Positions 1-8,008 of a DNA stretch of 64,000 bases are shown here, one piece after another. Each line of letters opens with the position of its first letter. The first letter of the stretch is position 1. The notes under the pieces were generated by a model. It ran no database searches. It saw only the letters and a list, made by a program, of their open reading frames with translations, and had not been told where the DNA came from. The DNA comes from Streptomyces antibioticus. Lineage in GTDB: Bacteria > Actinomycetota > Actinomycetes > Streptomycetales > Streptomycetaceae. The translations under genes and the position numbers were made by a program. The stretch spans positions 438,519 to 502,518 of the forward strand of contig NZ_KQ948425.1 in the NCBI RefSeq assembly GCF_001514065.1. The letters are read 5' to 3'.

Positions 1-2
1 CC

Positions 3-560
3 GCGGCCACCACCGCCGCACGACAGACCCGCCGCCTCCAGGCCCTCGCCGAAGACCTGCTGCTCCTGGCCCGCCTCGACACCCGCGCCACCTCAACCGA
101 CCCCGAAACCGTCGACCTGACAGCCCTCGCCTCCCGCCTGACCGAGCAATACCCGCTCACCGAACGCCCGTTGACCCTCACCTGCGACAGCACCGCCTCC
201 GCATACGTACGGGGAAACCCCGACGAATACGAACGCCTCCTGCGCAACCTCATCGACAACGCCGTCCGCCACGCCGCCCACCGCATCCAGATCACCATCC
301 GGAACCAGGACGACCAGGTCGTCCTCACCGTGCACGACGACGGCCCAGGCGTCCCCACCGAGCACGCCGAGCGCATCTTCGAACGCTTCGTCCGACTCGA
401 CGACGCCCGCTCCCGCGACCACGGCGGCACCGGCCTGGGCCTCGCCATCGCCCGCGACCTGGCCCACCGCCACCAAGGCACCCTCACCCTCACCCCCCGA
501 ACCCTGGGGGCGTGCTTCGAGCTACGCCTTTCCCGATCCCTCACGCCGGCCGAGAAATGA
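3..560 (+). CDS. Sensor histidine kinase, C-terminal part (5' end outside window)
   Basis: The gene enters from the left edge, so only the last 185 residues are visible. They begin with the end of a HisKA dimerisation helix (QALAEDLLLLARLDT, the usual sequence just after the phospho-accepting His) and continue into a complete HATPase_c domain. Visible ATP-site motifs are the N box (LLRNLIDNAVRHA), G1 (DDGPGVP), the F box (IFERFVRLDDARSRD) and G2 (GGTGLGLAIARD). It would phosphorylate a response regulator encoded to the left. The membrane sensor part cannot be seen, so the signal is unknown. Confidence 0.9.
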   Translation, partial: AATTAARQTRRLQALAEDLLLLARLDTRATSTDPETVDLTALASRLTEQYPLTERPLTLTCDSTASAYVRGNPDEYERLLRNLIDNAVRHAAHRIQITIRNQDDQVVLTVHDDGPGVPTEHAERIFERFVRLDDARSRDHGGTGLGLAIARDLAHRHQGTLTLTPRTLGACFELRLSRSLTPAEK

Positions 561-629
561 CGCGCCTCACCGCGGCAACCTCCGCTGCTGCCGCGCTCAT
601 TCGAGACAGGCGGACACCTCTACTGCGCG

Positions 630-1353
630 CTACCTGCTCAGCTTGTCTTCGATCCACGCGATGGCGAACTCGATGACTTCCGCGGCCTCGAACAGATAGC
701 TGTCGGCAGCGCCGACGCTGCCCTGTCGGCCGATTCCCGCGGCGAGCATGTCCCGGGCGATGGCTTCGAACGGCTCCGTCCCTTCGGGCACCACGCCCGA
801 GTAGTCGAAGGCCCCGTCTTCCGAGTCGATGTCGTGGAAGCGGCGCCAGACCCGTTGGCCTGCCACGAGGATGGGCTGTTCGTACTCCACGAACCGTTTG
901 CCGGGGGCGTCGGCGAGCGCCTCGGCGTGGTGCAGCAGCGTCATGGTGTCCAACGGGGCGCCGAGCAGCAGGACCCGGCCGCTGTGGGCGGTCAGCCGTG
1001 CGAGGGGGCTGTCGGGGCCATGGGGGTCGTTCCAGGGGTGGTCGGCCATCAGCTCGGCTGCCGCTGCTCCCAAGGCCGCGAAGCCGGCGTCCGGGTGACG
1101 GCTGCGGACGGCTCCGGGCCGGCGGCGCAGTGCTTCGGGGAGACGGCCGTTGTTGTGATCGGCCTCGCTGAGGGTCGGGTCGTACGCGGGATGTTCCGCG
1201 CGCAGGGCGTCCTGCCACTCCTGTGGCCAGGGACATGCGGGTGTGGAACATGACGACATCGCCGTCTCCGAGGCCGAGCGCGGCCAGGTCACGGCGGATC
1301 CGGCTTCGGGTCACGGGACCGCCGGAACGCTTCAATAACTCCGTTTCGTCCAT
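630..1353 (-). pseudogene. Aminoglycoside N(3)-acetyltransferase, disrupted by internal deletion/frameshift
   Basis: AAC(3) enzymes acetylate the 3-amino group of 2-deoxystreptamine aminoglycosides using acetyl-CoA. The start at 1353 gives a family-like N-terminus (MDETELLKRSGGPVTRSRIR ... GDGDVVMFHTRMS). At about 1230 the homology jumps to another frame and resumes with WPQEWQDALRAEHPAYDP, running to the stop at 630 with strong family features (NNGRLPEALRRRPGAVRSRHP, RVLLLGAPLDTMTLLHHAEA). From memory of the family, about 40 residues between these blocks are missing and the frame is shifted, so no intact enzyme can be made. A shorter in-frame product starting at 1292 would lack the N-terminal core. 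Flanking genes are intact, so this looks like local decay of a resistance gene. Confidence 0.85.
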
Positions 1354-1531
1354 GGTCACGAAACTGTCCCCCGCACTGCCACCGCCCAACGGCCTCGATG
1401 CCCACGCCCCGGCACCGGACCACAACCGGACCTCAAGCGTTACGCGTCCGATCCAGTCACCACACCAGGACGCAAAAAGCCCGGCCGACCGTGGAGTCGT
1501 TCACGCACGCCGTTCAGGAGGAGGCCGGGCG

Positions 1532-2797
1532 TTGGGGATCGAGCAGTTGTCCATGTACGGGTACGCGTCGAAAGCGGAAGTCCTCGCCGACGCGCGGCGG
1601 TACTGGAACCCGGACAAGACCGCGTTCTGGCAGGACGAGGGCGTTCCGCTCGTCATCGGGGACCGGTCCGGGTACCGCCTCACCGACGTCGACGGACACG
1701 AGGTGATCGACGTCCATCTGAACGGCGGCACCTACAACCTCGGGCATCGCAACCCCGAGCTGGTGGACACCCTCACGTTCGCCCTTCGGCATCTCGACAT
1801 CGGCAACCACCACTTCCCCACCCCGGGCCGCGCCGCCCTGGCCCGCCGGCTGGTCGAGGCGACGCCGGGGGCGGACAAGGTTGTCTTCGGGTCCAGCGGC
1901 GGGGAGGCGGTGGACGTCGCGTTGAAGAGCGCCCGGTACGCCACCGGCCGACGGAAGATCGTGTCGGTCGTGAAGGCGTACCACGGGCACACCGGACTGG
2001 CCGTCGCCACGGGCGACTCGCGGTTCTCGCAGCTGTTCCGCTCGGACAGCCCCGCCGAGTTCGTCCAGGTGCCCTTCAACGACCTGGACGCGATGACGGC
2101 GGCCCTCTCCGGCGAGGACACCGCCGCCGTCATCATGGAGACGATCCCGGCGACCTACGGCTTCCCGATGCCCGAGCCCGGCTATCTGGCCGCCGTCAAG
2201 CAGGCCTGTGAGGACACCGGCACCCTCTACATCGCGGACGAGGTGCAGACCGGCCTCGGCCGGACCGGCGAGCTGTGGGGCGTGTACGGCGAAGGCGTCA
2301 CCCCGGACGTCCTGGTGACCGGCAAGGGCCTCGGCGGCGGCCTCTACCCGGTCAGCGCCGCCCTCCTCGGCCCGGCGGCGAGCGGCTGGCTGGAGCGCGA
2401 CGGCTTCGCCCACATGGCGACCTTCGGCGGCGCCGAGCTCGGCTGTGCCGTGGCCGCGAAGGTCCTGGAGATCACCCAGCGGGCCGAGACCCGCGCCAAT
2501 GTCCGCCGGCGCATCGACCAGGTCACCGAGGGCCTCGCGGAACTGCGCGCCGAACTGCCCCACGCGCTCACCGGGATCCGCCAGAAGGGCCTGGTCATCG
2601 GCCTGGAGTTCGGTGCCGTCGGTGCGAAGCCGGTCATGACCGAGCTGTACCGGCAGGGCGTGTGGGCGATCTTCTCCACGCTCGACCCGGCCGTCCTCCA
2701 GTTCAAGCCCGGTCTGCTGCTCACCGAGCAGGAGACGGCCGAGATCCTCACCCGCCTGCGGGACGCCGTACGGAAGGTGGCGGCTTCCCATGTCTGA
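1532..2797 (+). CDS. Class III PLP-dependent aminotransferase or phospholyase
   Basis: A fold-type I, class III (ornithine/4-aminobutyrate aminotransferase family) PLP enzyme of about 421 residues. The N-terminal substrate region is followed by the glycine-rich cofactor phosphate loop (FGSSGGEAVDVALKSAR), the Asp motif (IADEVQTGLGRTG) and the Schiff-base lysine in VTGKGLGGGLYPVSAAL. TTG at 1532 is chosen because AGGAGGAGG lies 7 bases upstream. ATG at 1553 is the alternative but is too far from that site. The stop overlaps the start of the next gene, a kinase, by 8 bases. Class III enzymes paired with this kinase type are known as phospholyases acting on phosphoethanolamine or 5-phosphohydroxylysine, so elimination rather than transamination is a real possibility. 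The substrate cannot be read from sequence. Confidence 0.88.
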   Translation: MGIEQLSMYGYASKAEVLADARRYWNPDKTAFWQDEGVPLVIGDRSGYRLTDVDGHEVIDVHLNGGTYNLGHRNPELVDTLTFALRHLDIGNHHFPTPGRAALARRLVEATPGADKVVFGSSGGEAVDVALKSARYATGRRKIVSVVKAYHGHTGLAVATGDSRFSQLFRSDSPAEFVQVPFNDLDAMTAALSGEDTAAVIMETIPATYGFPMPEPGYLAAVKQACEDTGTLYIADEVQTGLGRTGELWGVYGEGVTPDVLVTGKGLGGGLYPVSAALLGPAASGWLERDGFAHMATFGGAELGCAVAAKVLEITQRAETRANVRRRIDQVTEGLAELRAELPHALTGIRQKGLVIGLEFGAVGAKPVMTELYRQGVWAIFSTLDPAVLQFKPGLLLTEQETAEILTRLRDAVRKVAASHV

Positions 2798-3788
2798 CAC
2801 CTGGGACGGGCAGATCACCGCCGCGCTCACCGCGTACGGGCGTGCCGGCGCCCTGTCCGGCGCCCGGCTGCTGAGCCTCTCGGAGAACGCCACCTACCTC
2901 TGCACGTTCAGCGACGCCCCCGACCCGCTCGTCCTGCGCCTGCACCGGCCCGGGTTCCGCACGCTGCCGCAGATCCGCAGCGAGCTGATGTGGACCGAGC
3001 GGCTGCGTGCGGACGGCGCGGTCGCCACACCCGCGGTCGTGCCGACCCCGGCAGGCGAGGCGGCGGCGAGCTTCCCCGGTGCGGGCGGGGCGCTCCAGCA
3101 CGCGGCGCTCTTCGAGTTCGCGCCCGGCGCCGAACCCGACACCACCGACTTCGCGGAAGTCATGGAGGTCGTCGGGCGGGAGACCGCGGCCCTGCACGAA
3201 CACGCGTCGCGGTGGCAGCGCCCGGACGTCTTCACCCGCCCCGAGTGGGACCTCGACAACCTGATCGGTGCCGCCTCGCTGTGGGGCCGCTGGCGGGACA
3301 ACCCCGACGTGCCCCCGGGCGGCGTCGAGGTCCTCGCCCGGGCCGAGCAGAAGATGACCCGCGAACTCGACGCCTACGGCAGAGGCCCGGCCGAATTCGG
3401 TCTCATCCACGGCGACCTGCGCGCAGCCAACCTCCTCGTCGCCCCCGACGCCGTACGGCTCATCGACTTCGACGACTGCGGCCACGGCTGGTTCCTGTAC
3501 GACCTGGCGTGCTCCCTGTCGTTCGTCGAGCACGATCCGCGGGCCGCGCACTGGGTGGCCGCATGGCTGCGCGGCTACCGGGCGCGTCGGCCGCTGCGGG
3601 AGGAGGACGTACGGGCCATTCCCGCGCTCGTGATGCTGCGCCGGCTGATGCTCGTCGCCTGGGTGCACAAGCGCGGGGACACGCCCTTCGCCGCCTCGCT
3701 CCGGCCGGCGTTCGCGGCACAGTCCGTCGAACTCGCCCGTCTCTACCTGGCCGACGGCTACCTCACCGCCGTACGCCATGACCACTGA
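2790..3788 (+). CDS. Aminoglycoside-phosphotransferase-fold small-molecule kinase
   Basis: A 332-residue APH/choline-kinase-like enzyme. The N-lobe (ENATYLCTF ... LVLRLHRPG) supplies the ATP lysine-equivalent region. The C-lobe has the Brenner motif HGDLRAANLL and the metal-binding IDFDDCGHGWFLYDLA, both intact. The closest known functional types are homoserine kinase II and hydroxylysine kinase (AGPHD1) rather than drug-resistance kinases. It overlaps the upstream PLP enzyme by 8 bases and the downstream regulator by 11, so the three are translationally coupled. Inferred role: phosphorylation of a hydroxylated amine that the PLP enzyme then cleaves. An aminoglycoside-inactivating role is less likely given these partners. 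Confidence 0.85.
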   Translation: MSDTWDGQITAALTAYGRAGALSGARLLSLSENATYLCTFSDAPDPLVLRLHRPGFRTLPQIRSELMWTERLRADGAVATPAVVPTPAGEAAASFPGAGGALQHAALFEFAPGAEPDTTDFAEVMEVVGRETAALHEHASRWQRPDVFTRPEWDLDNLIGAASLWGRWRDNPDVPPGGVEVLARAEQKMTRELDAYGRGPAEFGLIHGDLRAANLLVAPDAVRLIDFDDCGHGWFLYDLACSLSFVEHDPRAAHWVAAWLRGYRARRPLREEDVRAIPALVMLRRLMLVAWVHKRGDTPFAASLRPAFAAQSVELARLYLADGYLTAVRHDH

Positions 3789-4587
3789 GCGGGGCCCGCT
3801 CGGCCCGGCGGCGGGCCGGGTCGCGGCCGGTGTGCTGGCGATGATCGGGAACGGTGAGGTGCGCATGGGAGGCCGGCTGCCTCCCGAGCGCCGGCTGACG
3901 GAGCTCTTCGGCGCCAGCCGGGAGTCCGTCCGGCGGGCGCTGGCCTGGCTCGAGGCGGAGGGCGAGGTGTGCAGGCTGCGCGGCAAGGCCGGCGGCACCT
4001 TCGCGCTGCGCCCCAACCCCAACTGGCCCGTCTACAGCTGGAGTCGGCTCGCACACGGCCGCGACCGGGTGGTGGCGCGGCAGCCGGGCGTCGACGTGAA
4101 CGTCCCCGCGCTCCTGCGGCACCAGGACTTCGCCGAGGCGACCCGGGTGGTGTCCACCGGGCTGCGGCGGGGCGAACCGGAGGTCTGCGCCGGGCTCGGT
4201 CTGCGGGAGGGGTCCGTCACGGTCGCGATCGAGCGGGTGCGGCTCGCCGACGGGGTGCCGCTGTCGTGGGAGCGGCTGTTCGTGTCGGCCGACCGCTTCC
4301 CCCGCCTCCTGGACCAGGACCTGACCGGCTCCCTCTCCCAGGTGTTCCGCGACGTCTACGGCGTCACGGCGTGCGAGGTCTCCGAGCGGATCCGCGTCCG
4401 CCTCGCCGAGAGCCACCACACCCACCACCTCGACGTGTCGGTCGGCCAGCCCCTGCTGGCGATCACCCGCACCTCGCACGACCAGCACGGCGAGCCCCTG
4501 GAGTTCTCCTACGACCTCTTCCGGGCCGACCGCACCGAACTCCACGTCTCCTCGACGAACCGCCCGCCGCAGGACCCGGCCGTATGA
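3778..4587 (+). CDS. GntR-family transcriptional regulator, HutC type
   Basis: 269 residues: an N-terminal winged helix-turn-helix (about 10-75, with LPPERRLTELFGASRESVRRALAWLEAEGEV) and a C-terminal UTRA ligand-binding domain (about 95-260, with the family pattern around VAIERVRLADGVPLSWERLFV and EPLEFSYDLFRADR). UTRA domains bind small effectors and release the operator. The start lies inside the upstream kinase gene, so it is co-translated with the kinase and PLP enzyme and probably controls that operon in response to its substrate. Confidence 0.9.
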   Translation: MTTERGPLGPAAGRVAAGVLAMIGNGEVRMGGRLPPERRLTELFGASRESVRRALAWLEAEGEVCRLRGKAGGTFALRPNPNWPVYSWSRLAHGRDRVVARQPGVDVNVPALLRHQDFAEATRVVSTGLRRGEPEVCAGLGLREGSVTVAIERVRLADGVPLSWERLFVSADRFPRLLDQDLTGSLSQVFRDVYGVTACEVSERIRVRLAESHHTHHLDVSVGQPLLAITRTSHDQHGEPLEFSYDLFRADRTELHVSSTNRPPQDPAV

Positions 4588-4627
4588 CGGCCGCGCCGTC
4601 CTCCAACTCCTCGATCAAGGAAGCGAC

Positions 4628-5428
4628 ATGAACTCCCAGCCCCAGACCAGGAAGGTCGCCGTCGTCGGCGGCACCCGCGGCATCGGCGCCGCCGTCACCT
4701 CCACCTTCATCCGCGCCGGACACGACGTCCTGCTGACCGGCCGCAACGTCCCTCAGGTCGTCCTGGAGAAGTTCCGAACCGAAGCCGCGCGGGAGGGTCA
4801 GCGCGTCGAGGCGCTCGCCCTCGACTCCGCCGCGCCGGACTCGGCCGAGCGGCTCGCCGAGGCCGCTTCCTCGCTGCTCGGTGGTCTGGACGTGCTGTGC
4901 CTCAACGCGGGGATCTTCCCGAACAAGTCGCTGGCGGAGTTGACGTACGCCGATGTCCGTGAGGTGTTCGCGGTGAACGTGGAGAGCCAGATGCTGGCCG
5001 TCGCCGCGTGTCTGCCGCTGCTGCGGGAGTCGGCGGCGGGACGGGTGGTACTCACCTCGTCGATCACGGGTCCCGTCACCGGCTTCCCGGGCTGGAGCCA
5101 CTACGGCGCGAGCAAGGCCGCCCAACTGGGCTTCATGCGCACGGCGGCCCTGGAGCTCGCCCCCTTCGGGATCACCGTGAATGCCGTGGCCCCCGGGAAC
5201 GTGGCGACCGAGGGGCTGGACGGCATGGGCGAGGAGTACCTCGCGCAGATGACGGCGACGATCCCGCTCGGCCGCCTGGCACGGCCCCAGGAGATCGCCG
5301 ACGCAGTCGAGTTCCTCGCCGGCGAACGGGCGTCGTTCATCACGGGGCAGGTCGTGACGGTGGACGGCGGCCAGACGTTGCCCGAGTCGCCGGAGGCGGT
5401 GCTGCCGGTCAGGGGGGCGGGGAGCTGA
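4628..5428 (+). CDS. Short-chain dehydrogenase/reductase (FabG-like)
   Basis: 266 residues, a classical SDR. It has the cofactor loop VVGGTRGIGAAV, NAG in LCLNAGIF, catalytic Ser in LTSSITGPV, YxxxK in YGASKAA, and the C-terminal signature DGGQTLPESP. An Arg in the glycine loop and the GRN sequence after strand 2 favour NADP(H). An AAGGAAG ribosome-binding site lies 4 bases before ATG. It follows the kinase/PLP/GntR genes on the same strand after 40 bases and may oxidise or reduce the carbonyl product of that route. The exact substrate is unknown. Confidence 0.88.
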   Translation: MNSQPQTRKVAVVGGTRGIGAAVTSTFIRAGHDVLLTGRNVPQVVLEKFRTEAAREGQRVEALALDSAAPDSAERLAEAASSLLGGLDVLCLNAGIFPNKSLAELTYADVREVFAVNVESQMLAVAACLPLLRESAAGRVVLTSSITGPVTGFPGWSHYGASKAAQLGFMRTAALELAPFGITVNAVAPGNVATEGLDGMGEEYLAQMTATIPLGRLARPQEIADAVEFLAGERASFITGQVVTVDGGQTLPESPEAVLPVRGAGS

Positions 5429-5451
5429 GCCTTGATCGATATTCGCGACGC

Positions 5452-6972
5452 TCAGCTCTGGCGGGAGTGGACCGGGCTGTTGGCGACTTCCTCCGGGCAG
5501 CGGCGGTGCGAGGCCTCGGCGCCGCGATCACGCAGCCAGTCGGCCACGGCCAGCGCCAGTGAGGCGGTCATGCCGACGAGGGCCAACCCGAGGGCGGCCA
5601 GCAGGGCCGTGCGGTAGTGGTCGGTGTCGCCCAGCACGAGGTAGTAGATGCCCGGCAGCGCCGCCGTTCCCACGGCCGCGCCCAGGCGCTGGCCGGTCTG
5701 AAGGGCGCCGCCCGCCGCCCCGGCCATACGGACGGGGACCTCGCGCAGGGTCATGGTGATGTTCGGGGAGACCACGAAGCCTCCGCCGATGCCCGCGGCG
5801 AAGAGGGCCGGCGCGGCCGCCCAGCGCGCCGCGTCGTCCGGCACGAGCCACAGCAGCACCGCGGCGGTGCCCAGACCGATGATGACCGCGCTCAGCCCGC
5901 ACACGGTGAGCAGGCGGCCGAAGCGGTCCACGAGGCGGCCGGCCGTCACCGCGGCGGCGGCCGAGCCCAGCGCGAAGGGAGTGACCGCCAGCCCGGACTG
6001 CAACGGGGTGAAGTCCAGCCCCCGCTGGAAGAAGAGGGCGAAGACGAGCCACACCCCGCTGAAGCCGATGAAGTAGAGCGTGCCGACGCCCGCGCCCACG
6101 GCGTAGCCGCGCACGGTGGAGAACAGGCGCGGGTCCAGGAGGGGTTGGGCGCCGCGGGCGACGAGGCGGAACTGACGCCGGACGAAGAGCGCGAGGAGCA
6201 CCCCGCCCACGGGGAAGAGCCACCACAGGCGTCCGAGGCCGCCGGCCTCCGCCTGCACCAGGGGGTACATGACCGCCAGGACTCCCAGGCCGAGCAGGAC
6301 GATGCCGGGGACGTCCACCGATCCCCGTCCGGAGCGTTCGACGCGTGGCAGCAGACGCAGACCGAGCAGGACGGCGAGGACGCCGATCGGGACGTTGACG
6401 AAGAAGATCCACCGCCAGCCGTCGGCTGAGCCGGCGAGAGCGAGGATGGCTCCGCCGGTCAGCGGCCCGGCGGCGGAGGAGATGCCCACGGTGGCGCCGA
6501 AGAAGCCGAAGGCGCGGCCCCGTTCGGCGCCGCGGAACATCTGCTGGATGAGAGCGGAGTTCTGCGGGGCCATGAAGCCGGCGGCCAGGCCCTGGACCAG
6601 TCGGGCCGCCACCAGGAGGGTGATGTCGGGGGCCGCGCCGCACGCGGCGCTGAAGAGGGTGAACGCACTCAGGGCCAGCAGGAAGATGCGGCGTCGATCG
6701 AGCGCGTCACCGAGCCGTCCGGCGGTGACCAGGGCCAGGGCGAACGCCAGCGCGTAGCCGGAGACCACCCACTGCACCTGGGTCGGTGTGGTGCCCAGTC
6801 CACGTTGGATGGTGGGCAGGGCCACCGCCACGATCGTCACGTCGAGCAGGCTCATGAATCCGGCGACGAGGGTCACCCACAGCGCACGCCACCGGTTCGG
6901 GTCCGGGGTGTGTCCGGCCTCGCCACCGCCTGCGTGCGGTCCGTCCGCACCCGAGTCCGACACCGCTGCCAC
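5452..6972 (-). CDS. MFS transporter, DHA2 (EmrB/QacA) drug efflux type
   Basis: 506 residues with the 14-TM DHA2 architecture. Visible motifs are LLDVTIVAVALPTIQRGL in TM1 (motif D1), GRLGDALDRRRIFL after TM2 (motif A) and the motif C region AGPLTGGAIL in TM5. The expected function is proton-driven export of hydrophobic compounds. GTG at 6972 has AAGGGGA just upstream. It lies 94 bases downstream of the HxlR regulator on the same strand, which may control it. It converges on the SDR at 5428 with a 23-base gap. Confidence 0.9.
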   Translation of the reverse strand: MAAVSDSGADGPHAGGGEAGHTPDPNRWRALWVTLVAGFMSLLDVTIVAVALPTIQRGLGTTPTQVQWVVSGYALAFALALVTAGRLGDALDRRRIFLLALSAFTLFSAACGAAPDITLLVAARLVQGLAAGFMAPQNSALIQQMFRGAERGRAFGFFGATVGISSAAGPLTGGAILALAGSADGWRWIFFVNVPIGVLAVLLGLRLLPRVERSGRGSVDVPGIVLLGLGVLAVMYPLVQAEAGGLGRLWWLFPVGGVLLALFVRRQFRLVARGAQPLLDPRLFSTVRGYAVGAGVGTLYFIGFSGVWLVFALFFQRGLDFTPLQSGLAVTPFALGSAAAAVTAGRLVDRFGRLLTVCGLSAVIIGLGTAAVLLWLVPDDAARWAAAPALFAAGIGGGFVVSPNITMTLREVPVRMAGAAGGALQTGQRLGAAVGTAALPGIYYLVLGDTDHYRTALLAALGLALVGMTASLALAVADWLRDRGAEASHRRCPEEVANSPVHSRQS

Positions 6973-7066
6973 AGGTCCCCTTCCGCCGCTCCACGATCAG
7001 GGAACGGGTTCCCGCCCGCGGCCACACGCACACCCGGGCGACCGCCGCTCGGCTGTAGATCAGCCG

Positions 7067-7447
7067 TCAGCCGTCGAAGCGGTGGCGGGCGGCCTCGATG
7101 TGGCCGAAGTAGCGGTGCGTCCAGTCGCACATTCCGTCGACGGTGGCGCGCAGTCCCTGGCCCGGCTCGGTGAGGGTGTATTCGACACGCGGCGGGACCG
7201 TGGGGTGCACGTCTCTCTCGACCAGGCCGTTGCGCTCCAGCATGCGCAGGTTCTGGGTGAGCATCTTGTGGCTGATGCCCTCGATCTCGTTGCGCAGTTC
7301 ACTGAAGCGCAAGGTGCGGTCACCGAGGGTCTCGATGATCAGGAACGCCCACTTGTTGGCGACGTCGGAGAAGATCTCCCGCGCCAACGAGTCCGCGCGC
7401 CTGAGATCTGCTTCCTCGTTCGGGCCGTTGATCTGTTTGGTCACCAT
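7067..7447 (-). CDS. HxlR-family winged-helix regulator
   Basis: 126 residues with the HxlR signature. FSDVANKWAFLIIETLGDRTLRFSELRNEIEGISHKMLTQNLRML is the helix-turn-helix, followed by the wing ERNGLVERDVHPTVPPRVEYTLTEPG. The N-terminus lacks the Cys found in redox- or aldehyde-sensing members. It is transcribed divergently from the Rid-like gene at 7568 and upstream of the MFS gene at 6972, so either or both could be targets. The 120-bp intergenic region should hold its operator, but I see no strong palindrome there. Confidence 0.9.
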   Translation of the reverse strand: MVTKQINGPNEEADLRRADSLAREIFSDVANKWAFLIIETLGDRTLRFSELRNEIEGISHKMLTQNLRMLERNGLVERDVHPTVPPRVEYTLTEPGQGLRATVDGMCDWTHRYFGHIEAARHRFDG

Positions 7448-7567
7448 GAGGTTCCCCAGTCACTGAAAAGTGCGTTCTTCCATGTCAGCGTTCACTCTCC
7501 TACGGTTCCTGAGTAACCACAAGAGAGCAAAGGCGTCCACAGGCGCTCAGGACAGGAGACCGGCACC

Positions 7568-7975
7568 ATGGCCATCAACCTCATCAACCCGACCGGATTG
7601 CCCAAGATCGATGTCTACCGTCAGGTGTCCGTCGCCACGGGGTCGAAGCTGGTCTTCATCGCCGGCCAGGTCGCCTGGGACGCCGAGGGGATCACGGTCG
7701 GCGAAGGCGACCTCGCCGCGCAGGTCGAGCAGTGCTACCTCAACATCGGCACCGCCCTGGCCGAGGCCGGCGGCTCCTTCGACGACGTGGCGAAACTGAC
7801 CGTCCACGTCGTCGACTGGACCCCCGACAAGATGCCCTCGCTCCTGGAGGGCATCTCCCGGGCGTCCGCGAAGCTGGGCATCACCCCGGTCCCGCCGGCC
7901 ACGCTGCTGGGTGTTGCGGCCCTGGACGTCCCCGACCATCTGGTGGAGGTGGAGGCCACCGCGGTCCTCGACTGA
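7568..7975 (+). CDS. RidA/YjgF/UK114-family protein, non-archetypal
   Basis: 135 residues, full family length, with the core strands (KLVFIAGQVAWDAEG, QVEQCYLNIGTALAEAGGSFDDVAKLTVHVVDW). Archetypal RidA deaminates reactive enamine/imine intermediates and needs an Arg in a PARxxV context near the C-terminus. Here the aligned segment reads VPPATLLGVAALDV, with Thr at that position, so the classic deaminase activity is doubtful. A good ribosome-binding site (GACAGGAGA) lies upstream of ATG. It is divergent from the HxlR gene, a common pairing. Its substrate is unknown. Confidence 0.9.
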   Translation: MAINLINPTGLPKIDVYRQVSVATGSKLVFIAGQVAWDAEGITVGEGDLAAQVEQCYLNIGTALAEAGGSFDDVAKLTVHVVDWTPDKMPSLLEGISRASAKLGITPVPPATLLGVAALDVPDHLVEVEATAVLD

Positions 7976-8008
7976 ACAGATGCCCTTCGCCCACGGAGCG
8001 GGCGGGTC

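Noticed and set aside
2790-3788. Aminoglycoside phosphotransferase resistance gene
   Set aside because: The fold and HGD motif fit, but overlap with a class III PLP gene and a HutC regulator points to metabolism rather than drug resistance.
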